64,000 bases of DNA, taken from contig OZ010787.1 in NCBI GenBank assembly GCA_963932465.1, positions 18,245,936-18,309,935 of the forward strand, given 5' to 3'. Below are positions 24,800 through 36,041 of this stretch, one piece after another. Every line of letters starts with the position of its first letter. Positions within the stretch are counted from its first letter, which is position 1. This DNA is from Maratus speciosus. Its lineage: Eukaryota > Arthropoda > Arachnida > Araneae > Salticidae. The notes below the pieces were generated by a model, which worked only from the letters and a program-made list of their open reading frames with translations, was not told the DNA's origin and did no database searches. The translations under genes were made by a program, and so were the position numbers.

Positions 24800-26560
24800 C
24801 AATACTCAGTCGCCCAGCTAAAGAATTAAAAGTTTGTAGTGGCAGAAGTAAGAGGCGTAAAACAGAACAATTAAGATATGAAATAAGCAACGAACAATTT
24901 ACACACGCAGCTCAAATGAGCGAAAGAGCTGCAGGATATGCAGTTGCAGATGTCTAAAAAATTATTAAAGACGTTACAGCCAGCCCAACAAGGAAAAAAA
25001 ATATTGAAAAATTTTGAATTCTTCGGTTTAGACAGCAAAACTAAGTACATTGAAGTTATCACCGACTGAGGCTTTGACCATGTTTATTGCAGCAGATTTC
25101 ACTTAAATCAATATAATATAATTTGGACTTCTAATAAATATGTATGTCCTTGCTATTCACTTCTATAGCGAGCTAAAGAGAGCTACTTGTTATATTCAAA
25201 AGATACCACATTACGGACAACATGGCGGAAGTAAAATCTTTTAGATCACACTACTCAAAGACTGTGTAAATACATAGAAGATGTTTTCACAACAGCATGT
25301 GAAGCAGAATTGAAAAATTTAGAATATCTCTGCAAATGGGGTTGTGACGGCTCCCAGCAACAAATGTTCAAACAAAAGTTTGAAAACTCCTCAAACATCT
25401 TCCAAAGCTCTTTAGTTTATTTGAGATTAATAAGTAACATAAATGGACTTCAAAAAGTATGGTGACAGAACCTTGTACTTTCATCTCCACGTTTTTGCCG
25501 TTTTATACGAATAAGATTCATTCACAAAGATAATGACATAATCCAAGAGGAAGTAAAATACATTGAAGAGCAAGCACGGAATTTAATAAACACAAAGATA
25601 CTCACAGCTTATGGCTTACTGCACGTTCAGTACAGATTAATGCTGACTATTGTCGATGCTAAAGTTTACAATGCTATTACCAGCACCAATTCCAAGATGC
25701 GATGTAATATTTGCAAACAATCATCGAAAGATTTTAATAAGTTAAAAATAGTTAAAGATATTGACCCTGATTCTTTAAAATTTGGTCTCTCAATACTCCG
25801 GTCTAGGATCAGATTTTTCGAGTCAATTCTACATCTTGCTTAGAAGATTCCAATAAAAAATGGCAAGCAAGAAGTGATAATGATAGATTGTCAATAAAAG
25901 AAAAAAAATCAATGCAAAACAAGTTTTAAATTGAGATGCGATTACTGGTAGGCATTGCAAAAGCCCATTTCGGAAACACCAATAACGGAAACATCTCAAG
26001 AAAGTTTTTCTCAGATCCAGAAACATCAGCTTAAATTACAGGAATTGACATAAAATTAATGCACTACCTAAAAACTATTCTAGAAGGGGTATCTAATGGT
26101 TCTAAAATAAACACTAGAAAATTTTAAGAATTTGCGAATGATACATCTAACCATTATCTAAATTTTTATGTCTGGCAACCAATGTCAATCACATTAGACA
26201 AAATCTTGATTCATGGAGCTACTATTATACAACATGCATTGCATCCAATCGGGCAGCTACCAGAGGAAGCGGCTGAAACTCGCAACACGCATTTTAGTTC
26301 ATATAGGCAAAACTTTTCAAGAATAGTCTCGCTCATAGACTGGAATCATGAGTGCTTAATCGCTTACTTTTATGTTCTGATTCTTGTTTAAGTTTTGGTA
26401 TGCGAAAAAACTCCACAAAATATAAAAATTTCTCTGCAGAGGCATTACACATTTTATTGTCAGAATCTAGTTTTCGAGTGATTTTGAAGAGGATGATGTG
26501 GACGACTATGATCAAAAGAATGATGGTCAGAAGGACATTAAATTGTTACACATATTTGCA
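24800..26560 (+). pseudogene. Transib transposase pseudogene (RAG1-core related)
   Basis: Homology runs along the whole stretch but in all three frames with stops. The N-terminal piece reads GRSKRRKTEQLRYEISNEQF (near 24841). The core piece contains KWGCDGSQQQMFKQKFE (first catalytic Asp codon at 25346-25348), then SSPRFCRFIRIRFIH and LMLTIVDAKVYNAITS (second Asp codon at 25655-25657) followed by RCNICK, the zinc-binding pair that RAG1 also has. The C-terminal piece at 26182-26391 carries SITLDKILIHGATIIQHA and AETRNTHFSSYRQNFSR, whose Glu (26275-26277) aligns with the catalytic Glu. The frame then shifts to LNRLLLCSDS and a tail ending near 26560. DDE transposases of this family cut at the CACAGTG ends. 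Here stops and frameshifts mean no protein can be made. Confidence 0.92.
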
Positions 26561-26660
26561 TAAATTGTAAGAAAAGTGAGTTGTTTCTAGCATATTAAAA
26601 TATTTTTCGTTTTCTTAAGACATTTTAACTGCTATAGAACGCACAAAAGATTTTAAATAA

Positions 26661-26696
26661 TTTTGGCCAGGTTTTTCAGCAAAATACCACACTGTG
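26661..26696 (-). repeat. Transib right terminal inverted repeat
   Basis: On the minus strand it starts CACAGTG. After 11 bases comes TGAAAAACC, which matches the RAG nonamer ACAAAAACC at 7 of 9 positions. Confidence 0.9.
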
Positions 26697-26701
26697 CGCC
26701 G

Positions 26702-27401
26702 CCGAGAACTATTATGATCTGATACAATCTTATCTGAATTTTAACTACAATAGAACACGCATTTCGCTCATAGACAGCACTCTAATCCCATTTTTTGTGC
26801 AATTTTTGCATGATACATAGATTTGCATATATACTACACAGTAATCTAAAATTTAGTTCAGTGAAAAATACATACCGTAATTGAAACTTCACTGCCAGCA
26901 ATATTTTTTAATGTACGCAACCTTTTACACTTTGCTGTATAGTACCCAGAGATTTTTATGAACATTGCATATTAAACTAGATTATAATTCAAGTAAAAAA
27001 CGCATAACACAATTAAAAACTCACAATTACCAACCGTAAAAGGCAATTTGTCAACTTCTAAGCGTAGCGCTGTATATCAATTTATTTACATTTCACAAAT
27101 TTTGCTATGGTATACAAAATGTAATTCAGCTAAGAAACTGAATAACGCAATCAGAAACAATTTCTGAGAACATTTCACACTCACAGGCAGAAATACTTAT
27201 GTATTCTTCCGTGTAGCCCTGTATATGATGAATAGAATTAGGTACATCTCCTAATATGAAAAAAATTAGTTAAACCTAAGAACGCATACCACAACTGTAA
27301 ACGCATATCCAGCAATTATCGCTCGTAAACAGTAGTACTCTATCCAAATTATTTTGTGAGCCTTTGTAAATGAACCATAAATACAGACTAGTGACAAAAT
27401 A
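26702..27401. other. Unassigned DNA
   Basis: Nothing I can support as a gene. The short minus-strand frame at 27276-27527 is largely the arm of the inverted repeat that follows. Confidence 0.4.
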
Positions 27402-28358
27402 ATATCCCAACAAAAAGTTTTCGGTAAAAAATAAAAAGCGCCAAGTTTTCCTTAAAGTTTCGGCCAGAAAAAGTAGTGATACCTGAAGTTCGCTCAAGTT
27501 AAAAGCCAAACATCCCAAATCTTTCATTGAAAATGGCTTCCTGCGACTTGGCCGTTAATGCCTTCTACAGCATTTCAAAATTAATGATTGGAAATTACGC
27601 ATTTATGAATTATTTAAATATTAAAAGTAATATTAGAATGCAAAGAGGCAAATTCACATAAAGACATTATAAGTAAAAGATTTCTGATAAATACCATTCA
27701 GTTTCAACAAACATTAGTTTTGACTACAGATCATTTAGTCCACTTTTGGTTTAATTGCCATTTTGTATGGTCTAAAGCTAAAGTCATTAACGTAAAACCC
27801 AAGAGATAAAACAAAATTTACTTACTTCAAATCTCACAATATGTTACATTATATTTTATTGCATAATATTGAAATCATGTGTATTGACGAAAGAGATTTT
27901 TTTCGTTTGAACATTTATTATAGTTTGTTTGGATGCATTAAGGGGTATTCGATTTATAAACTGTTAACAGCTGATACTAATTATGTTTTAGCAATTAGGG
28001 ATATTATCTCCTGAATACAAGTATTTTGTTATTTTTAACTTCTAAGCATTTAAATAGACTGAAGTTGTTTAAATGCTTTTTTAAAATGTGTATTTTATTT
28101 CTGTACTCTGTGCCACAAAATGCCTAAAATAATTAAAAAATGTAGTTGGCATGTAGCTCATTTGTACATATTTAAAAAATTGAAAAACTCTCTAGAAGGC
28201 ATTAACGGCCAAGTCGCAGGAAGCCATTTTCAATGAAAGATTTGGGATGCTTGGCTTTTAACTTGTGCGAACTTCTGGTATCACTACTTTTTCTGGCCGA
28301 AACTTTAAGGAGAACTTGGCGGTTTTTATTTTTTACCGAAAATTTTTTGTTGGGATAT
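27402..28358. mobile_element. Inverted-repeat element, arms about 165 bp
   Basis: The arm 27402-27567 (ATATCCCAACAAAAA ... GACTTGGCCGTTAATGCC) is matched in reverse complement by 28193-28358 with few differences. The ~620-bp interior is AT-rich and non-coding. It could be a MITE or fold-back element. Confidence 0.8.
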
Positions 28359-28426
28359 CACTACTTTTGTATGTTTTTTCAAGTTTGTTATTCTAAACTA
28401 TATTAATGTGAAAAAACTTAAATGTC

Positions 28427-28752
28427 GGTACTTTTATGTTAGCCGGGAGCAAGTTTCCTCATTAGCCTTTTGTTTTTTCGCCAATAGCAGTTTTCATTTT
28501 TCACATGTGTAAATTAGACACATGCTTTGATTTTCAAATAAAATATTTTGGTTTATGTTATTATTTCTTATTTATTTATTTATTTATTTCTATGTTAAAT
28601 ATTCTATTAAATAAAATGAGGGAAATTCATCTATTTTAAATGAGATGACTGAAAAGTACATATCTTTAAATGAAATGAATGCAATATGAACAATGGAGTT
28701 GGAAACAGTATTTGGCGATTTGTTACTTTCGCTCGGCTAACATAAAAATACC
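28427..28752. mobile_element. Small MITE with TATGTTAGCCGRG ends
   Basis: TTTTATGTTAGCCGGGAGC at the left and GCTCGGCTAACATAAAAA at the right are inverted; weaker matching continues outward to GGTA. The interior has a TTTA microsatellite (about 28567-28588). The exact boundaries are unclear. Confidence 0.65.
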
Positions 28753-30071
28753 TAAATTTATTTTATTGAGCTTTACAAATTTATACTTTATTTATTTTTA
28801 TATTAAAGTACTAGCCGCCTCTAGCAAGCAGTATTTACCGTATTAATTCCACGTTAATCGTTGCATCATGTTACTGTTATTCATAATTTAATTTACTTGC
28901 CCATTCTTTTGCCAAGTCGGAAGCTTTTGATAGAGAAATCAAGAACTCTTTACGATCATGGAAAAACATAATATATTTTGTGTTGTTATGTATTTAATCT
29001 TTCGTGACAAATATTTCTTAACTCACTTATGCATGTTTCCTTAGCAGTTACGATTCGTTCTATAATGCGGAAAATTTTAATCCTATTAAGTAATCTTTTC
29101 TAATTGGGCTCACTGCCAGTTGTTGTATTTTAACTGATACGATTGGGTACAAGTGAAATGGTTCTTATGAGATCCTTTGACAATATCTGCATTTGCATTA
29201 AACCATATTGATGCTAATACATTTTTGTTTCATGCTAACCTTTTCAATAGACTCGATTACGGAAGAATAGAAGGTCTACCGGATAACTGCCATGATCCGT
29301 TTGAAAATCTATCATTGTTCTCATCTGATCGTGTTGAAGAATTAGTCAATGTGCCATGGTTTTAAGATTTTAGCTAATTTTATTCGAAACTTGAAAACTA
29401 AAATGCGAGGAACCGGATTATAGAAGATTCATTTTAACGTACATATCGATTAACAGGTTTCATATTATAGAATTATAATAATCATAAGGAGAACTGGCAG
29501 TTTCAATGCTTAATAGTTTCCGTAAATTCTCTTTATATAATACAGAAGTTTTAGCGGTGTAAAGATTAACAGCATAGTCACAGTAAGTATAATAACAGTA
29601 CAATATAATAGCAATAGCAGAGGTTTTGGGCAGTGACGAAACTATTACCACTTTGGAAATATTAGTACGTTATATCATTTAACTATTCAGATGATATGCG
29701 GAAAAATAAAAATAGATGGCTCGCATTAATAATTAACTCATTGAAAAATAGACAATAGCGTCTAATATTCGCCAAGATTGGCAACATTTGGCAAAGTTTT
29801 ACCAAATTTGGTAATATATCATGTCAATTCTCAAATTTGGCGACAAAAAATGTTTTGTTTATTCTGACGTCATAATGATGCATATGTATTATGCATTTTC
29901 CACATACCTATAATATGTATGATGCAAATGTATTACGTATTATATGCATATGTATAATATGTATGATGCATATGCTTAAGTTCATTAACATCACTAAAAG
30001 GTACTTAAAGGAATAGTGTTCCATAAATAGTAGGGATAATTGACAGATTGACCAGAGTGCTATTGAGATCG
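28753..30071. other. Unassigned DNA with short AT palindromes
   Basis: A 62-residue open frame at 29177-29365 has protein-like composition (…NRLDYGRIEGLPDNC…) but I do not recognise it and it has no neighbours. At 29860-29980 there are repeated ATGCATATGTATTATG-type palindromic words. Confidence 0.35.
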
Positions 30072-30118
30072 TGACTTCCTTTAAAGCCGAAAAAATTCTA
30101 GCCGAAACCTACAGGGGA
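30072..30118 (+). repeat. Third copy of a short TTTAAAGCCGAAAA motif
   Basis: TTTAAAGCCGAAAAAATTCT followed by AGCCGAAAC matches the first ~35 bases of the LTR-like fragments at 61321 and 35183 (minus). The similarity stops after CCGAAAC. Confidence 0.6.
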
Positions 30119-30699
30119 CTGTTAAAAATTAAAATACGGAACTGAGATAAGGAATCCAGTTTCTTCTTATTTCCTTTTCACCCTCTTTCTCAACCCTGCC
30201 TCATTACTGTTCTCCACACCCCAGTCAAATCCTTATCTCCGAGGTCACGAAGGGTCACTATTTCTTTCTCCTTACTGAAATGCAAAAGACACATTCTGTG
30301 TTTTTTTTCTTTTCAAATAACTCTTACCTTATGGAAGATTATTAGATTTGATTCATAAAAGTTGCTAACGTTGCATAAAGTTGATTAATTAGTGATTCAT
30401 ATAACCGGTATTTTTTTGTGATTGTGTTGGAGGGGGGAGGGGGGGGAACAGGGCCGAAACTAACCTTTTTTGCACCCGGGGCAAACATGAATTTTGGCAA
30501 ACCCCCCCCCCCCCTCTTCCGCAAACCCTATTTACAAAGAGAATTTTACTAATTTTCTAATCGCCGACTTATTTTAAAATTTAAAATATGTAAGCATAAA
30601 ACATGTAATACTGAACTACTTAATCTACAATGGCGGATCTCACGGGGGTCATTAGCCCCCTCTGAACACCAACAAAAATAATTTTTAAAATGAAATATA

Positions 30700-30756
30700 C
30701 AGTCAGAGTCCCAATTATCCGAGTCCTGCTTAACCGAGTTTCCGCTTTCACCGAGT
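30700..30756 (+). mobile_element. Pogo/Tigger-type terminus
   Basis: After a TA, CAGTCAGAGTCCCAATTATC and then CGAGTCCTGCTTAACCGAG have the repeated 'TATCCGAG / TAACCGAG' style of pogo/Tigger ends. The partner end was not found. Confidence 0.5.
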
Positions 30757-31064
30757 TATTTTCTTCTGATGGACTGATGGCTTCTATTACTATGAAACAG
30801 CCATTATAAATGAAGTGTTAGGTGAAGATGAAAGAGCAGTCATAAAAAGTTAGAACTCTGATTTTCTGGTCAGAATGGGAAGAAAAAAAAAATGGTCATA
30901 ATTTTTTTGTCAAAAAAAATTATGGCCATTTTTTTTTCTTCCCATTCTGACCAGAAAATCAGAGTTCTAACTTTTTATGACTGCTCTTTCATCTTCACCT
31001 AACACTTCATTTATAATGGCTGTTTCATAATAATAAAAGCCGTCAGTCAATCAGAAGAAAATGA
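30757..31064. repeat. Near-perfect fold-back hairpin, arms ~150 bp
   Basis: Axis near 30910 (ATTTTTTTGTCAAAAAAAAT). Arms include CTTCCCATTCTGACCAGAAA, TTCATCTTCACCTAACACTT and, less perfectly, TTTTCTTCTGAT. There is almost no loop, so a transcript would form a long hairpin. Confidence 0.9.
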
Positions 31065-31157
31065 TCCATTCCAAAGGTATAATCCTTCATTTGGTGCCCC
31101 TTCGTTCTGGCGCCCGGGGTACATGCCCCCTCTCCCCCCCCCTTAGTTTCGGCCCTG

Positions 31158-33332
31158 GGGTGGAAGGCAAATATGCGTAAAAGGCAAGGGGCAGTGGCAT
31201 ATACAAACGAGATATTTTATAAAATTCTTAGCGCGAGTATTTAGGCTAATTTCAAAAAATGTCAGAATAAAACTGTATCAGGTGCTCCTCAGATGCGCAC
31301 GATAAACTCAAAAGACCGCCCCCCCCCCACCTCCCCCATTCAGGAAAGTTTTGAAAAGAGGCCACTGCCCTATTTAACTAAGCAATAATGCGTAAAATTT
31401 GTTTTTATCGTCAATTTGAGCGTACCTAAGCAAAAAGTACCTGTAATGCTATGTATCTGGAACAAAAGGAAAAGAAAGTGGGGAGGGGGCGGTGCATTTT
31501 TAGTGAACTGTTATTCAAAAACGAGTTAAGTCTCAGCCATAAAATTTACAATTTAACTTTGTAGTACAAAGATGTTTATTATCCTAAGTTTTCAGAATTT
31601 CTTAGTCAGTCCTTTTTGAGATATTAATTAGTGAAAATTGCCAAAGACTTAACACAGTTTTTGATGAGCTGTACAAGAAAAAAAAAAAAGAAACTGTTTT
31701 CAGGATTGAAATTTATAAAAATGAATAGCCCTATAAGAGATCTTTAAAAAAAAAAAAATATTTAAGGTGAGTCTCATTTCCTTCATAAAAAACAATGGCA
31801 GCGTAATGTGGGGTTTGACCTTTTATTTCTTCGGTTTTTAAGCATGTTTTTGGTCTAAATCTTTAAGTCTAATGAAAATTTTATAATTACATAAAATGTC
31901 GACAATTTTAAGACTAATGAAAATTTTATAATTACATAAAATGTCGACAATTTTATGCTTAACATTTTGGTTTTAGATTCCTCTTGACAGGTAGAAAAAT
32001 AAAGCAGTTACAGCATTTTCCGTAAAACAGGTTTTTCTCCCAAAAATGGCTGTGTAGTTTGTTAAAAATGGCCCCTCCAAAAAACTATATGACAAAAAAA
32101 AATTTAGTCATGTTTTTAAACTCAGAAAACTATGAAGAAATCTTTGTTAAAAGATTGGGAAAATTAAAAATGTCGAGCAACACCACCTAGGTGATTTAAA
32201 CTGGATTGACCCTAATATGTAAATGGTTATTTTGCGTCATTAGTATCCAAATTAAGTTAAATGTATGCAAATGGATAATATGACGCAATGAAATAATTTA
32301 CATAATTTTTTGTTAAGGTTTCGGATAGCATGGCGCAAAAGATAAACCACATTATTCAATAAATACATTTCAATGCATAATATAGGTTTAGGGAAAGTGA
32401 TATGCTTATCAGTGTATTGAAAAAATAAACGTATAGTTTGGTTGTCTAAATATACTTTAGAAGACAAATCAAAAATAATTTAAATTGAAACTTAATTTAT
32501 AACTTTATCAAAATTTTATTTTTTATTTCCCCTTACATGAATAAAATGTTTAAACGGCTGCATACGTATAAAGTCTTTAGAATAACTTTCAAAGATTTTT
32601 TTATGATTATTTTGATATATTAAATTACATATATTTATTCTCTTTTTTAATTTTCTTAATGTTTCTCTTTTGTAAATTAAAAAAATAAATGTTAAACCTT
32701 TTGGAACTATATGTGCAATGGACATGGATCTCTATTGCTCTTATATATATATATATATATATATATAGTCAAACAAACTTTTTTGTAAAAATGAACCATT
32801 TTAACAAATGAATTCAATATAACAATATAGTAAATAATTTATAAATACTTGTGGTTATTCCTTGCAAAATAAGAAATTAAAGTCCTTGAAAAAGTGCTTT
32901 GATTTTTTTTCAAACAAAAAGACGTATATGCACATGTAAGGATAAAAATATATGCTTTTGTGAAGTGTATTTATAAATAACTGCATTAATAATGTTTTTG
33001 TATATAGACACTGAAACAGCGAAGAAAGAAGTTGGGGGGGGGGGGGGGAATTAAAACTCTTCCCGTGTAAATTAAAACTGTATAAACTAAATGTAAAAAC
33101 TTCTGTGGTATGATCAGCAATCGATTTGTAAAAATAAACAACCAAAGTAAAAGCAAAAATAGTTTTTTTTCCATATATATATATACTAAATTGTTTAATG
33201 TATCAATTGTCTCAAGGCTCCATAAAAAGGGCACTAACTAGGCTTAAACTGGTATTTATGTGTATTAATATTTTCTGGGATCGAAATTTGGACAATAATC
33301 TAGAATATTACTTTTTCTTAAAAGTAAATGAA
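31158..33332. other. Unassigned DNA with simple repeats
   Basis: No gene is supported. There is a small inverted pair GGGCAGTGGC (31189) and GCCACTGCCC (31363), an AT dinucleotide run at about 32744-32766, and a G run near 33034. Confidence 0.4.
31865..31955 (+). repeat. 45-bp tandem duplication
   Basis: The unit AAGTCTAATGAAAATTTTAT... is repeated from 31910 with one clear change. It is almost perfect, so it is recent. Confidence 0.85.
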
Positions 33333-33508
33333 CCCAATCGCGCCAGTCGGCCTAACCGTTCGGAGTTTTCGTGGTTTTCTTAGAACTTTGGATTTCCTTG
33401 CATAAATACGGGTTAGGTTCCCTTAGAAAGACCCCCATGGAGGGCACACCCCCCCTTTAGGGCCCATATCCCTCCTGTTGGTAATTGGCCGTAATAAACA
33501 CAACCAAC
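33333..33508 (+). mobile_element. 5'-truncated tRNA-derived SINE with 16-bp target duplication
   Basis: The body (CCCAATCGCGCC... GTTTTCGTGGTTTTC ... GGGTTAGGTTCCCTTAGAAA) matches the SINEs at 49654, 63114 and 63455 but lacks the tRNA head. It ends CAACCAACC. Exact CTTAAAAGTAAATGAA repeats lie at 33317-33332 and 33509-33524. 5' truncation plus a long duplication indicates LINE-driven insertion. Confidence 0.9.
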
Positions 33509-33524
33509 CTTAAAAGTAAATGAA

Positions 33525-34821
33525 GAAAAATATATCATTTATATTACAAAATATAATTCAAAATAGCGCAATAGGATGTAGGTTCCTTTTTAATTTCTTT
33601 ATAATTTTCATAAATATCAATATTTCATTATTTGAATAAATATTTCAAATGATACATTTAATTTAAAATTGTCTTCTACTTTCTTTTTTGTTGCCATAGC
33701 TTAAATAAGAAAAGTAAAAATGTTTCGATAAAGTATATTAAATTGGAATCTTTAATGCATGCTTTTATATGCAAAAGTGATGTGATATTCAGTAGAGAAT
33801 ATATATTTTTTCTTTTTTTAAACCCGAATTTTAAACACATGCAAAAATATTATAGTCATATTTTTTCACATACATTGAAATATATGTATATGTAGATAAT
33901 GCAAATAAATGCCGATTAAATAATTTAAATAAGATTAAAATAATAGATTAAATTTAATGTACACAGAAAGCTTCTCAACATGATTGTGTTATTAGTGGCC
34001 TAATTTTCGCCTATTTTTCTTAATAATTGTATATTTAAATATAATATATTTAAAAATTTACTTTTGTGCATATTTTCATAAAATTAAAACAGTAGAATTT
34101 TAATCATAGAACATAAAAAGAAAAACAAATGTATTCAATGAATTTAATTAATTTACTTTAAATTTTTGAATGAAATTCTATATTTTCCTTTAACCATAGT
34201 GTCAATTTCACTGGCCAGCTATTCCACCTATTCCATAATCAATTCCAACTAACTTTGAAAGACTAAACAAGTAAAGTATTACTACATGGAATCCTTTCTT
34301 AGCAAGATTTTATTTTTTCAGCCAAAAATCAATTTCATTGTCAAAACTTTTAAAATAATAAAGTATTACTCAAATGATTTTCATGTGAAAATTGGCAAAC
34401 AAAACAAAAGGAAACAAATCAGTAAATAAGAAACAGTACAAAAAAATTAAACATTTTTTAATTATTAAAAAGAGCTAAAGCGCCCACAAAATTTGAGTAA
34501 ACGCATAGAGAGACGCCAGAAAAACAGATAAATATTTTCCAAAAATAGTCACATGGCATTCAGAAAATAAAAAAAAGAATTAATAAAAAAAAGCTTCATG
34601 AAAATAATTTAAAACAATAAAAGAAACAGCACACGCACTTTGTTGCTGTTGCTTATAATTCTCTCTTGATTGTCGACACTAATTATGAATTTGTAAATTA
34701 GTTACGCCTAAAAATTAAGAATTCAAAAAATATTTCGTACAAATTAGTAATTCGACATAGATTTCATTCAGTAGAAAATTTTTATAGTTTCACGAATCAT
34801 TGATTATAAAGTTAAATTATG
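33525..34821. other. Unassigned AT-rich DNA
   Basis: No gene, family or notable motif that I can support. Confidence 0.4.
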
Positions 34822-35183
34822 TTTTTTTTTTTTTTTTTTTTTTTTTTAATTGTGAGAAGATAATTCTGAGAGAATTTTCTAGATCTTTTTGTCTGGTTAC
34901 CCTTTTATTAGTTAGATGATACAATGCATAGTAAAACACTACTGAGTTAAGTTGAAAAAAGCAATAAAACGATAAATTCTGCCGAAACCGCAACAGCCGC
35001 AAAATCCGCCACAGCAAAGCGCACAGGGTTCTTTTCTAAAATGGAGTAACTCTTCGTGATTTTGTTCAGATTCAGGGGGAATCAGAACTAAGCGTTGACA
35101 CTATGCAACTCCTGTATGACCCCTTACATTTCCCCCTCTTAATGAGTTTCGGCTAAAATCTTTTCGGCTTTAAGGGAACAAAC
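34822..35183 (-). mobile_element. LTR-like fragment ending in poly(A)
   Basis: On the minus strand: GGTTTGTTCCCTTAAAGCC, a purine tract AAGAGGGGGAAA, then TGTAAGGGGTCATACAGG (start at 35128), CCAATAAAAGGG and, after about 45 bases, a pure A run (T run at 34822-34847 on the plus strand). Purine tract plus TGT start resembles the 3' end of an LTR retrotransposon. The A run after an AATAAA suggests a polyadenylated transcript was copied. The short frame over it (MLWRILRLLRF...) is shared with the copy at 61488 and is not a gene. Confidence 0.55.
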
Positions 35184-36007
35184 CTAACGAACGGACTTGA
35201 CCGAGATTTTCTGCCCCTCTTTTTATGTATCAGATTGGAAGAGATATCTGCAGCATTATGGAAGCAATCGTGTCCATAAAAAAGTGACATAGATAGATAG
35301 ATAGATATAAAGTTTTGAACTGGGGGTGATTTTGGGTTCTATGGGTCATGATCGGCGTAGATCTGCAAAACTTTTTCAGAAATTCCAATATAGGGGAGAA
35401 TGTAATAGAGTGTATAATATTTCTTACGAAATCTACCTAAAAGGCCAACTGGCTGTGAAATTGTAACAATGCAATATTTTAAACACTGAAAAGTAGGGGA
35501 AAAAAAAAGATATATAATAATAATAACACATTTATAAATTTACAGTTTGATATTAATTAAATTATGATTATATTCACTAAGGAAACAATTTGCAAATCCC
35601 GAATGGATAGTTTAAATTATTCTTCTTTAAATTTCCCGTTGTCATATAATAAAAGAGAAAAAAAATTATGCATTTTTTAATTAATTCTACCAGGCGTAAA
35701 AAAATGATTAATTTTCCATAGATTGGTCCTGTGCCCACGCCATATTAATGCATTGAATCACATTTTTTTTTTTTTTTTTTTTTTTTGGAAAAATTATGAA
35801 TTCGCTAGCTGTGAAATTATTTCGCGATTTTCAAGACAAACAATGAATGTTTTTAAAAGAGTGTATTTAAAAAAAGAAAATAAAAAAGTATTTTTACTTT
35901 TATAGTTATTACGATTTTTGTTTTGACCGTCAGATTTTTGTTTGAAAATTTTTCTATTTTTAAGTACACTGATAAAAGCATTAATAATTGTTCTTTTTCT
36001 ACTTTTC

Positions 36008-36041
<34 letters not shown>

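Larger units (their letters stand above)
22804..26696 (+). mobile_element. Transib DNA transposon, full length but decayed
   Basis: The element is bounded by 36-bp terminal inverted repeats (22804-22839 and 26661-26696) that begin CACAGTGTGGTATTT and end CTGGCCAAAA, with only two differences between them. It is flanked on both sides by the exact 5-bp direct repeat CGCCG (22799-22803 and 26697-26701). A 5-bp GC-rich CGNCG-type target duplication and a CACWRTG start are hallmarks of the Transib superfamily, the relatives of RAG1. The plus strand carries a degraded transposase (about 24800-26560). Two younger MITEs are nested inside (23311-23814 and 24044-24254). Without them the element is about 3.2 kb, a normal length for an autonomous Transib. 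Confidence 0.93.
30449..31157. mobile_element. hAT-like non-autonomous element with nested insertions
   Basis: The ends CAGGGCCGAAACTA and TAGTTTCGGCCCTG are perfect inverted repeats, and CACCCGGGGC / GCGCCCGGGGT follow inside. Flanks GGGGGGAA and GGGTGGAA are an 8-bp duplication with one mismatch. A CAGGG start with an 8-bp duplication is typical of hAT elements. There is no transposase. A pogo-type terminus and a fold-back hairpin sit inside. Confidence 0.7.

Noticed and set aside
29177..29365. 62-residue frame with protein-like composition
   Set aside because: No recognisable family, no splice context and no neighbouring exons; left as unassigned.
34817..35017. Conserved frame MLWRILRLLRF..., shared with 61488-61697
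   Set aside because: It lies in the LTR-like fragment downstream of a purine tract; conservation reflects repeat copying.
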